DNA of 6,978 bases. Origin: Planctomycetaceae bacterium (GTDB lineage: Bacteria > Planctomycetota > Planctomycetia > Pirellulales > Pirellulaceae). Positions 1-6,286 of the stretch are shown here, one piece after another (positions within the stretch are counted from its first letter, which is position 1; each line of letters starts with the position of its first letter). Under the pieces are notes generated by a model, which saw nothing but the letters and a program-made list of their open reading frames with translations, ran no database searches and had not been told where the DNA came from. The stretch spans positions 1 through 6,978 of the forward strand of contig JAKEHX010000075.1 in the NCBI GenBank assembly GCA_022614795.1, in the 5' to 3' direction. The position numbers were made by a program, and so were the translations under genes.

Positions 1-513
1 GACGACGCGATGGCTGCCTTTGCGGAATTTGGCGGCGACGTGGTCCTCAAACCCCTCTTTGGCAGCGAAGGCCGCGGCATCACGCGGCTCAATGACGAGG
101 CCCTGGCCTTGCGGGCTTTCAAGATGCTCGGCCAGTTGGGCGCCGTCCTCTATCTTCAGCAGTTCATCGAGCACGAGGGCTGCGACCTGCGGCTGTTGGT
201 GATCGGCGAGAAGGTGCTGGCCATGAAGCGGTGCAATGCACTCGACTGGCGCACCAACCTCAGCCGCGGGGCCAAAGCCGAGGCGTTTGCGCCGGATCAG
301 GCGCTTGTGGACCTGGCCCATCGCGCCGCCCGGGCGGTCGGAGCGCCGCTGGCCGGCGTCGATCTCTTGCCCGGCCGCAATGGACGGCTGTACTGTCTGG
401 AGGTCAACGCCGTGCCGGGCTGGAAAGGGCTGGCGAAGGCGCACGATGTCGATGTGGCGGCACTGGTGCTGGAGTACGCGGAGCATACGGTACGGCAGCG
501 AGGTGCGCGATGA
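1..513 (+). CDS. RimK-like ATP-grasp ligase, C-terminal part (5' end outside window)
   Basis: The frame is open from base 1, so the gene begins upstream; the ATG at base 10 is internal and 170 residues are visible. This is the C-terminal ATP-binding half of an ATP-grasp enzyme, a family that joins a carboxylate (via an acyl phosphate) to an amine or amino acid. Visible signatures are a nucleotide-binding lysine and glycine loop, VVLKPLFGSEGRGI (bases 43-84), the strand QQFIEHEGCDLRLLVIGEKV, the basic DWRTNLSRGAKAE segment, and the metal-binding end GVDLLP...CLEVNAVPGW with Asp (base 361) and Glu-x-Asn (bases 400-408). The spacing and wording resemble RimK-type alpha-L-glutamate ligases. From memory, similar proteins occur in the tetrahydromethanopterin/C1-transfer gene sets of methylotrophs and planctomycetes, but nothing in the window proves that substrate. 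Its stop overlaps the next start (ATGA), which implies co-translation with the next gene. Confidence 0.85.
   Translation, partial: DDAMAAFAEFGGDVVLKPLFGSEGRGITRLNDEALALRAFKMLGQLGAVLYLQQFIEHEGCDLRLLVIGEKVLAMKRCNALDWRTNLSRGAKAEAFAPDQALVDLAHRAARAVGAPLAGVDLLPGRNGRLYCLEVNAVPGWKGLAKAHDVDVAALVLEYAEHTVRQRGAR
500..503 (+). promoter_or_regulatory. Shine-Dalgarno site for the 252-residue gene
   Basis: GAGG lies six bases before the ATG at 510, inside the end of the ATP-grasp gene. It supports this start over the in-frame ATG at 231, which would overlap the upstream gene by almost 300 bases. Confidence 0.6.
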
Positions 514-1268
514 ACGGATCCGCGACCTACTACACCGAAAACTTGTTCGGCTTGTCGTATTGGAGACTCTTCAAGGTGACGGCCATGCAGAGCGTGGCCG
601 GGGCGCTGATCGTCTTTCCCGTAGTTGCGTTCCGCAAGTTGATTCGCTGGAAGTTTCGGCCGACGTCCGCCCAGCAGCGGCCCGCTGAGTTCGATCTGGT
701 CTCGCCCGCGGAGTTTCCGGCCGACGCCGGCGCCGCGGTGGCCCCATTGGTGGGCGTCGCGGTGAGTGCCGGATTCGAGGTCGTGCTTTGCCACCGGAAG
801 TCCGTGATCGGCCGCAAACGGGAGTATACCGTCCTTCTGGTCGAGCCGACCGGCCGAATGGCGGTGGAAATCACGTGGATCTGGCAAGGCGTCGGTCAAA
901 TCGAAAACGCACAGGTCACGTTCACCTGCGAGTCGAAGCTGGCCGGTGGGCGCGAGCTGAACACGCTCGCCAATCCGATGATCGAGGCTCTGCGGGAATT
1001 CTTGCCTGAGTGGGTCGAGTTTCAATTCTTGCCTGACGGCACTCCGCCGAACGTGGTGCTGGCTACGCATCGTCAGGCGATCAGCGATCGCGGCGACGGC
1101 GCTGCCGTTCCACGCCCGCAGTGGATTGCCGGCTACCTGGCGAGCGCCCAGCGGGCCTTCGATCATTTTATCGCACGCGGCATGCTCGTTCCCATCTCGC
1201 CCGCCGAGGTAAAGCGATTGCGAGCGATCGACGCGGAACCGATCGTGCGGGCGGAATTGGTGCGATGA
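510..1268 (+). CDS. Unrecognised protein with probable N-terminal membrane segment
   Basis: This is a 252-residue protein whose family I do not recognise. The start at 510 gives an ATGA overlap with the ATP-grasp gene and has a GAGG ribosome site. Residues about 24-40 (AMQSVAGALIVFPVVAF) are hydrophobic and are followed by the basic stretch RKLIRWKFR, which fits a single membrane anchor with the rest of the protein in the cytoplasm by the positive-inside rule. The remainder looks like a folded soluble domain: alternating strands around residues 88-140 (VVLCHRKSVIGRKREYTVLLV, MAVEITWIWQGVG, AQVTFTCES) followed by a mixed helical C-terminus. No catalytic motif stands out. Its stop overlaps the start of the oleC-like gene by the same ATGA arrangement, so it is probably made at a fixed ratio with its two neighbours and may work with the ligase. 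Function unknown. Confidence 0.85.
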   Translation: MNGSATYYTENLFGLSYWRLFKVTAMQSVAGALIVFPVVAFRKLIRWKFRPTSAQQRPAEFDLVSPAEFPADAGAAVAPLVGVAVSAGFEVVLCHRKSVIGRKREYTVLLVEPTGRMAVEITWIWQGVGQIENAQVTFTCESKLAGGRELNTLANPMIEALREFLPEWVEFQFLPDGTPPNVVLATHRQAISDRGDGAAVPRPQWIAGYLASAQRAFDHFIARGMLVPISPAEVKRLRAIDAEPIVRAELVR

Positions 1269-3007
1269 GCAACACTTCACAGATCATCAATGTCGGCTTG
1301 CGGCTGAGCGAAACGGCCCGGCAGAATCCTGATGGCCTCGCCGTCGCCATGCCGCGCGGGCGCGACGCGGCGGGGAAGCGGATCTATCAGTCGCTCACGT
1401 TCCGCCAGCTCGACGACGACACGAACCTGCTGGCCGACGGGCTGGCGTCGATGGGCGTGCGGCCCGGCATGCGTCTGGTGCTCATGGTGCCGCCGAGCAT
1501 CGACTTCATCGCGCTGGTGTTCGCGATGTTCAAGGCGGGGGTGATCACGGTGCTGATCGACCCGGGCATGGGGCGGCGCAACTTGATTCGCTGCCTGGCC
1601 GACAGCGAGCCCGAGGGATTCATCGGCACTGGGCTGGCCCAGGCGGTGCGGGCCGTGCTGAGGGGGCGATTTCCCAGGGCAAAATTTAACGTCACGGTCG
1701 GCCGCCGCTGGTTCTGGGGCGGAAGGACGATCGCCCAGCTGCGTGCCCGCAAGCTTGACGACGGCTTTCGGCCCGCTGCGACGAAGGCCGACGATCCGGC
1801 CGCGATCATCTTCACCACCGGCAGCACCGGCCCGCCCAAGGGGGTGCTCTATCGCCACGGCAATTTCAATTGCCAGGCCGACGAAATCCGCGACTTCTAT
1901 CGCATCCAGCCGGGCGAGATCGACCTGCCGGGCTTTCCGCTGTTTGCCCTGTTTAACTGTGCGATGGGGGTCTCGACGATCATTCCCGACATGGACCCCA
2001 CGCGCCCGGCCCGCGTCGATCCGCGGAACATCATCGAGGCGGTCCGCGATTGGAACGTCACGCAGGCGTTCGGCTCGCCGGCCCTGTGGAACGTCGTCGG
2101 CCGCTATTGCGAGGAGCATCGGATTGTGCTGCCGACGCTGAAGCGAGTCCTCTCGGCCGGCGCGCCCGTGCCGCCGCACGTGCTCGAGCGCATGACGGCG
2201 GCCATTGGGCCCGACGGCGAGGTCCACACGCCTTACGGCGCTACGGAAGCGCTCCCCGTGGCTTCCATCGCGGCCAGCGAAGTGCTGTCCGAAACAGCCG
2301 CTCGCAGCGCTCTTGGCGCGGGAACATGCGTCGGCCGTCATTTCCCGGGCATCGAGTGGCGGGTGATCCAGATCACCGACGAGCCGATCGAGCGCATCGA
2401 GGACGCGCAGACACTTCCGGCTGGCGAGATCGGCGAGCTGATTGTCCGGGGGCCGGTGGTGACGAGCGAATATGTGACCCGGACCGACTGCAATCCACTG
2501 CACAAGATCCAGGACGGAGACACCTTCTGGCATCGGATGGGGGATGTGGGGTGGATGGAAGTAGTAGGCACACTCCGTGTGCCGTCCGCCAACGGCACAC
2601 GGAGTGTGTCTAATACTTGTGACCGCTTCTGGTTCTGTGGCCGCAAGTCGCACCGTGTGACGACGCCCACCGGCACGCTGTTCACGGTCCCCTGCGAGGC
2701 AATCTTCAACCAGCATCCGCGCATCTATCGCTCTGCGCTAGTCGGCGTCGGCCCGCCCGGCGAGCAGCGGCCCGTGATCATCGCCGAGCCTTGGCCCGAG
2801 CAGCGGCCGAATTCGCGGGAAGACGAAAGGCAGCTCCTGGCGGAGCTGGCCAGCCTCGAGCGGCAACACGCGCGCACAGCCGCAATCCGCGATTTTCTAT
2901 TGCACAAAGCTTTGCCGGTCGATATCCGCCACAACGCCAAGATTTTCCGCGAGAAGCTGGCGGTCTGGGCGGCGCGGAAGCTGGGCGTGCGGCTGGCTCA
3001 AAAGTAG
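1265..3007 (+). CDS. oleC: OleC-type acyl-adenylating enzyme (olefin beta-lactone synthetase-like), carrying a repeat-derived insertion
   Basis: This 580-residue protein belongs to the ANL (acyl-CoA synthetase/luciferase) superfamily. Motifs in order: P-loop A3 IIFTTGSTGPPKGV (181-194), A5 TPYGATE (322-328), A7 MGDVGW (425-430; Asp427 should bind the ribose), A8 RFWFCGRKSHRV (454-465) and the C-terminal A10 lysine, Lys559, in PVDIRHNAKI. The segments LPGFPLFALF, IPDMDPTRPA, SAGAPVPP, GTCVGR and FCGRK match OleC as I recall it from Xanthomonas. OleC activates a 2-alkyl-3-hydroxy fatty acid with ATP and closes it to a beta-lactone, which OleB then decarboxylates to an olefin. No CoA-ligase assay evidence distinguishes it from other fatty-acid ligases. 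Residues about 433-452 are encoded by a palindromic repeat inserted between A7 and A8. The start at 1265 overlaps the upstream stop by ATGA; an in-frame ATG at 1121 would lie inside the upstream gene. The TAG stop falls within the downstream palindrome. Confidence 0.82.
   Translation: MSNTSQIINVGLRLSETARQNPDGLAVAMPRGRDAAGKRIYQSLTFRQLDDDTNLLADGLASMGVRPGMRLVLMVPPSIDFIALVFAMFKAGVITVLIDPGMGRRNLIRCLADSEPEGFIGTGLAQAVRAVLRGRFPRAKFNVTVGRRWFWGGRTIAQLRARKLDDGFRPAATKADDPAAIIFTTGSTGPPKGVLYRHGNFNCQADEIRDFYRIQPGEIDLPGFPLFALFNCAMGVSTIIPDMDPTRPARVDPRNIIEAVRDWNVTQAFGSPALWNVVGRYCEEHRIVLPTLKRVLSAGAPVPPHVLERMTAAIGPDGEVHTPYGATEALPVASIAASEVLSETAARSALGAGTCVGRHFPGIEWRVIQITDEPIERIEDAQTLPAGEIGELIVRGPVVTSEYVTRTDCNPLHKIQDGDTFWHRMGDVGWMEVVGTLRVPSANGTRSVSNTCDRFWFCGRKSHRVTTPTGTLFTVPCEAIFNQHPRIYRSALVGVGPPGEQRPVIIAEPWPEQRPNSREDERQLLAELASLERQHARTAAIRDFLLHKALPVDIRHNAKIFREKLAVWAARKLGVRLAQK
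2559..2618. repeat. 60-base palindromic repeat embedded in the oleC coding sequence
   Basis: The left arm at 2559-2585 and right arm at 2592-2618 are 27 bases each and complementary at 25 of 27 positions, around the 6-base centre ccgcca. The core arm is GGCACACTCCGTGTGCCGT, with its complement on the right. The element is 20 codons long and is read as VVGTLRVPSANGTRSVSNTC after the Glu codon that overlaps its left edge. Of the three forward frames only this one is free of stops (the others contain tag-tag or taa), so survival of the gene depended on the insertion phase. I see no transposase and no clear target-site duplication, so it resembles a REP or MITE-like dispersed palindrome rather than an insertion sequence. 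Confidence 0.85.
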
Positions 3008-3061
3008 CTGAACTCGCCAGAGTTCAGGCGGGATTTCCTGAAGTCTGACGACGTCAGCTAC
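3004..3061. terminator. Long imperfect palindrome between convergent genes, candidate bidirectional terminator
   Basis: Arms at 3004-3028 and 3037-3061 (25 bases, 21 complementary) flank an 8-base centre. The outer 8 bases, GTAGCTGA and TCAGCTAC, pair perfectly. Each half also holds its own hairpin: CTGAACTC/GAGTTCAG with a 4-base loop (3008-3027) and CTGACG/CGTCAG around one base (3045-3057). TTTT follows the structure on both sides (3065-3068 on +; the complement of 3000-3003 on -), which suits weak termination of both convergent genes, although the T runs are short. The arrangement of two small hairpins within one large one recalls REP-type dispersed repeats. The oleC stop codon lies inside the left arm. 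Confidence 0.6.
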
Positions 3062-3078
3062 GCGTTTTGAAAAGGCTT

Positions 3079-4488
3079 CTATTCAAGTATCGCCGCGCGC
3101 CAGGCAGCCTCGAACTCCGCCAGCGGCCGACCGGCGAGCTGCTCGAAGCGGGCGATCGGATCGAGCCGCGTGCTGGTCTGGGCGACATACTGGTCGAGCC
3201 GCATGGATGCCAGCAGGTTGTGCCTGAACGTCAGGTAATGGGCCAGGCCCCAGGCATAGAGATAGTGGCGCTGCGGGGCCGTGCCGGCGTGCGGGCCGAG
3301 GAACTCCCGTTCGCTCGCCATGAGCAGCTGGGCCAGCGGCAGCGGCTGGCCGGATGTCAGATCGGCCCGCAAAGCGGCCAGGCGCTCCTTGTCCGGGGCG
3401 TCGAGGCGGAGCGAATCGCCGTCGAGCTGGCCGCTTTCGAAAACCTGGGCCAGCCCCTCGTTGAGCCACCGCGGCACGTCGTGCCTGTCGTGCGGATAGA
3501 CGAACGTGTCGAGCCAGGCGTGAAACGACTCGTGCGCCAGGCTGCGGAACATGTTGTCGGTCACGACGTCGAATTTCTGCTCCGCCGAACGCTGCCGCTG
3601 AACGTTCGTGGCCAGTGTCGCGTCCAGCTCCTTTTTCCAGCTCGCCTTTCGCTGCCGCATCTCAGCGGTGATTTCGTCCTGCGAATAGCCGGCGGCAGCC
3701 AGCTCGTCGGCCAGCGTTTTCAGCTTCTCGTCGTGGCCCCCGTCGAGCCGGGCGAGATCCTTGCGGACCCGCTCGTGCTCGCGGCGAACTTGCGCCAGCC
3801 GCTCCGCAAACAGATTCAGGTCGCTGGCGGCGAGAATCGACCCCTCGCGCGGCGAATAGAAAGCCGCGTTGTCCAGATCTAGCTTCAGGTCCCGCAGCCG
3901 ATCGCGATACGCGTCGAGCGAGCCGAAGAGCCGCACCACGAGCGGCTTGGGCTGCGTCACGCGCGGAGGCAGGAGCGACCGGTAAGCCCGGAAGAACTGC
4001 TCGATCCGCACCAGGCAGCGGCGCGTCTGCTCGTCGTCAGCCGTGCTGGTCAGCGCAAACCAGGGTCCGGCATAAGCCAAGACCCGCGAGCCATTCGCCG
4101 ATTGGCTCGTCAGCGCCAGCTGGTCCATCCGACCGGCTTCGATCACCGTCCGATTGCGAAACAGGGCGAACCGCTCGAACAAGGCCAGGTGGCCGGCTTC
4201 ATCGAGTCGCTGGACCTGGGCGATTTTCTCGCGGGGAATCCCGCGGATCACCGCGTACATCGGCTTGCCCGGCGGCTGGATGACCTGGGCAAAATCGATT
4301 TCTGCATCCGACTCCGATTGGACAAGCCCGCGGATTTGCGACTGGTCTTTGAGCGTAATTGTCTCGAGCTGCCACCGGCCGGGAGGGTCGTCGGTTGACG
4401 CTTGCTGGGCCTGGAGTCGCACCGGCCCCAGGACGGAGAGAAGGAGAGACAGAGAGATGGAGAGACGGAGAGTTTTTTTGATAGCCAT
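3079..4488 (-). CDS. Secreted gluzincin-type metallopeptidase homologue (DUF1570-like)
   Basis: This is a 469-residue protein. The N-terminus, MAIKKTLRLSISLSLLLSVL, is a clear signal peptide (two lysines, L/S-rich core, likely cleavage near Ala27 or Ala30), so the protein is probably exported. Residues about 35-95 form a small beta-rich domain (LKDQSQIRGLV...). Residues about 228-305 are charged and probably coiled coil. The catalytic core has HESFH at 319-323 (HExxH zinc motif) and WLNEG at 341-345, placing Glu344 as the third ligand 21 residues after His323, as in gluzincins. The arrangement resembles the DUF1570 family, which I recall as abundant in planctomycetes; the substrate is unknown. 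The start is chosen for the signal peptide and for the GGAGG site seven bases upstream. An in-frame ATG at 4653 would add a repeat-encoded 55-residue leader running back into the preceding gene. It probably shares an operon with the gamma-glutamyltranspeptidase, whose stop lies 61 bases upstream. Confidence 0.85.
   Translation of the reverse strand: MAIKKTLRLSISLSLLLSVLGPVRLQAQQASTDDPPGRWQLETITLKDQSQIRGLVQSESDAEIDFAQVIQPPGKPMYAVIRGIPREKIAQVQRLDEAGHLALFERFALFRNRTVIEAGRMDQLALTSQSANGSRVLAYAGPWFALTSTADDEQTRRCLVRIEQFFRAYRSLLPPRVTQPKPLVVRLFGSLDAYRDRLRDLKLDLDNAAFYSPREGSILAASDLNLFAERLAQVRREHERVRKDLARLDGGHDEKLKTLADELAAAGYSQDEITAEMRQRKASWKKELDATLATNVQRQRSAEQKFDVVTDNMFRSLAHESFHAWLDTFVYPHDRHDVPRWLNEGLAQVFESGQLDGDSLRLDAPDKERLAALRADLTSGQPLPLAQLLMASEREFLGPHAGTAPQRHYLYAWGLAHYLTFRHNLLASMRLDQYVAQTSTRLDPIARFEQLAGRPLAEFEAAWRAAILE
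4433..4472 (-). repeat. Five tandem 8-base units encoding the signal-peptide core
   Basis: Read on the minus strand, bases 4472-4433 are five consecutive octamers: CTCTCCGT, CTCTCCAT, CTCTCTGT, CTCTCCTT and CTCTCCGT. They encode most of LRLSISLSLLLSV, the hydrophobic core of the peptidase signal peptide. The array is the opposed partner of the purine-rich array upstream of the start codon. Confidence 0.85.
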
Positions 4489-4491
4489 GCC

Positions 4492-4539
4492 TGTCCCTCC
4501 GTCTCTCTGTCCCTCCGTCGCTCCGTCTCTCCATCTCGC
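4492..4539 (-). repeat. Six tandem 8-base purine-rich units just upstream of the peptidase start
   Basis: On the minus strand the units are GCGAGATG, GAGAGACG, GAGCGACG, GAGGGACA, GAGAGACG and GAGGGACA, consensus GAGNGACG. This is the reverse complement of the unit in the signal-peptide array. The best-matching 24-base blocks (4449-4472 and 4519-4542) are complementary at 22 positions. Only 19 bases, holding the start codon and an A7 run, separate the two arrays, so the mRNA could form a long hairpin with the start codon in or near its loop. Confidence 0.85.
4496..4500 (-). promoter_or_regulatory. Shine-Dalgarno site formed by the octamer repeat
   Basis: GGAGG on the minus strand (4500-4496) lies seven bases before the ATG at 4488. 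It is made by the junction of the last two octamer units, so the ribosome site of the peptidase gene is itself repeat sequence. Confidence 0.65.
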
Positions 4540-4549
4540 TGTCTTCCAC

Positions 4550-6286
4550 TCACGGTCCCGCTGCCTTGCCGGGAATCCGCGGATCATGGACGCCAACGAA
4601 CACCTTTGTCGCCGGATCGAACATGATCGCCTGGCTGACCCCCATGTTGGCAATCACCTTCAGCCTGTGGCCGCGGTCAACCAGCGACTGCTTCAGGTCG
4701 TCCGCCAGCCGCGACTCGACCCGCACTTCGTCGGGCGACCATTGGTGGTGAATCCGCGGCTGGGCGAGGGCCCGATCGAGCGGCTGCGCCAGATCGATCG
4801 TGCGGACGAGAGCTTGCACAACTTGCGTAATGATCGTCGGCCCGCCGGCCGCGCCGAGCGTCATCACCGGCTGGCCGTCTACGAGGACAATCGTGGGGCT
4901 CATGCTCGAGAGCGGCCTTTTGCCGGGGGCGACGGCGTTCGCTTCCGCCCCGATGAGGCCGAAGGCGTTGGGCGTGCCCGGAGCAATCGCGAAGTCGTCC
5001 ATTTGGTTATTCAGCACGACGCCGGTGCCGGGGACGATCACCTTCGAGCCGTAGGTCGTGTTGATCGTCTGCGTCATCGCGACCCAATTCCCCTCGGCAT
5101 CGGCGGCGGCGATGTGGGTCGTATGCTTCTCGAAAACCCGCTCATCGGCCCGGGGCGGCGTGCCGTGGCCGGCGACGGGCGTCGCCTTCGCCAGATTAAT
5201 CTTCGCAGCGAGCCCGCGGGCATATTCCTTATCGGCGAGGCCGCGGGGAACGCGGGCATGGTCAGGATCGCCCAGCCAGAACGCCCGATCGGCAAAGGCC
5301 AGCTTCATCGCCTCGGCCAGCACATGCTGATACTGCCCCTCGTCGCCGGCGTGCATCGCGGCCAGGTCGAACGTCTCCAGGATGTTCAGAATTTGCGCCA
5401 CGTGAATGCCGCCAGAGCTTGGCGGTGGAAAGCCGACAATCGTGCGGCCGCGGTACGTCGTGACCAGCGGCTCGCGGAGGATCGGCTTGTACGTCGCGAA
5501 GTCGCTGGGCGCGAGAATGCCGCCATGGGAATCCATCCATTTGCCAACTTCCTCGGCAAACGGACCGCGATAGAAATAGTCCGTGCCGTGCTCCGCGATG
5601 CCGCGATACGTGCGGGCCAGGTCGGGCTGCTTGATAATGTCCCCTTCCTGGAAGGCTGAGCCGTCGGGTTTGAGCAGCGAGCAGCTCGGGCCGCTGACGC
5701 TAAAGAGCAGCTTACCAGCGGACGCCTGAGCTTCGGCATTGGAGCGGTCGAGCGGGAAGCCGCGCTCGGCAATGTCGGCGGCCGGACGGATCAGGTCGGA
5801 AAGCGCGAGGCGGCCGTGCTCGCGAAGCGCCAGTTCATACGCCGCCAGCGCGCCGGGAGTCGCCACGGCAAGCGGGCCGCGCTGGCTCAGCTCAGGCTGC
5901 GGCTTCCCTTCGCGCAGATACATGTCGCGCGTCGCCTTGGCCGGCGCGGCTTCGCGGCCGTCGATGGCGATCAGCTTGCCGTCGGCGCGGCGAATCAAGA
6001 TAAAGCAGCCGCCACCCAGGCCCGAATTCTTGCTATCGACCGCACCCAGCGTCAGGCCAACAGCAATGGCTGCATCGACCGCGTTGCCTCCGCGGCGAAG
6101 AGCGGCCAGGCCCGCGTCGGTCGCCAGCGGATGGACCGACGCGACCATGGCCTTGGTCGATGTGGCCGCATGGGAGGGAAGCACGCTGTCGGCTCCCCTC
6201 GCGGACATGGCCAACAAGCCAATACCGCACGCCCACGCAAGCGTGGACGTGGCACCCGTGTAGTCCTTTTGGCCGATGCTACGCAT
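4550..6286 (-). CDS. ggt: Gamma-glutamyltranspeptidase, exported
   Basis: This 578-residue proenzyme, close to the family's usual length, should transfer or hydrolyse the gamma-glutamyl group of glutathione and related peptides. It is expected to cleave itself before the nucleophile Thr389 in KHTTHIAAAD, giving large and small subunits. Expected substrate-pocket residues are present by comparison with the E. coli enzyme as I recall it: Arg111 (IDGREAAP), Asn409 (TINTTYG), Asp430 (NNQMDDF), Ser460-Ser461 (RPLSSMSP) and Gly481-Gly482 (AAGGPTI). The N-terminus has a hydrophobic stretch, residues about 13-28 (TSTLAWACGIGLLAMS), ending in SARGA, which fits a signal peptide and a periplasmic enzyme. 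The start codon overlaps the end of the preceding DUF3500-like gene by 8 bases without a strong Shine-Dalgarno, suggesting translational coupling. The catalytic residues look intact, so activity is expected. Confidence 0.95.
   Translation of the reverse strand: MRSIGQKDYTGATSTLAWACGIGLLAMSARGADSVLPSHAATSTKAMVASVHPLATDAGLAALRRGGNAVDAAIAVGLTLGAVDSKNSGLGGGCFILIRRADGKLIAIDGREAAPAKATRDMYLREGKPQPELSQRGPLAVATPGALAAYELALREHGRLALSDLIRPAADIAERGFPLDRSNAEAQASAGKLLFSVSGPSCSLLKPDGSAFQEGDIIKQPDLARTYRGIAEHGTDYFYRGPFAEEVGKWMDSHGGILAPSDFATYKPILREPLVTTYRGRTIVGFPPPSSGGIHVAQILNILETFDLAAMHAGDEGQYQHVLAEAMKLAFADRAFWLGDPDHARVPRGLADKEYARGLAAKINLAKATPVAGHGTPPRADERVFEKHTTHIAAADAEGNWVAMTQTINTTYGSKVIVPGTGVVLNNQMDDFAIAPGTPNAFGLIGAEANAVAPGKRPLSSMSPTIVLVDGQPVMTLGAAGGPTIITQVVQALVRTIDLAQPLDRALAQPRIHHQWSPDEVRVESRLADDLKQSLVDRGHRLKVIANMGVSQAIMFDPATKVFVGVHDPRIPGKAAGP

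Noticed and set aside
297..1280. Open frame of 327 codons on the - strand
   Set aside because: It is antisense to the ATP-grasp gene and the 252-residue gene, which form a coherent ATGA-coupled run.
2535..2558. G-rich run before the oleC palindrome, a possible G-quadruplex
   Set aside because: The G runs are uneven and explained by the conserved codons for MGDVGWM; support is too weak to list as a structure.
2559..2618. Frameshift or pseudogene status of oleC because of the insertion
   Set aside because: The frame is kept, no stop is introduced, and motifs A3, A5, A7, A8 and the A10 lysine are all present, so the gene looks intact.
1277..2716. Open frame of 479 codons on the - strand
   Set aside because: It is antisense to oleC, rich in His and Arg, and shows no motif; a shadow of the codon pattern of oleC.
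3067..3882. Open frame of 271 codons on the + strand
   Set aside because: It is antisense to the peptidase gene, including its HExxH region, and no independent coding signal is visible.
4489..4653. Longer N-terminus for the peptidase, from an ATG at 4653
   Set aside because: It would bury the signal peptide, read the octamer array as an Arg/Asp/Gly-rich leader and overlap the end of ggt by about 100 bases. The ATG at 4488 has a signal peptide and a GGAGG site.
4154..5659. Open frame of about 500 codons on the + strand
   Set aside because: It lies antisense to ggt and the peptidase gene, both of which have clear family motifs. Its composition (Arg, Ala, Gly, Asp rich) is typical of an antisense shadow in high-GC DNA.
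6233..6246. Short inverted repeat CCACGC-AA-GCGTGG in the ggt signal-peptide region
   Set aside because: Only six paired bases with a two-base centre; easily produced by chance in GC-rich coding sequence, and it sits in an ordinary Ala/Trp-containing signal peptide.
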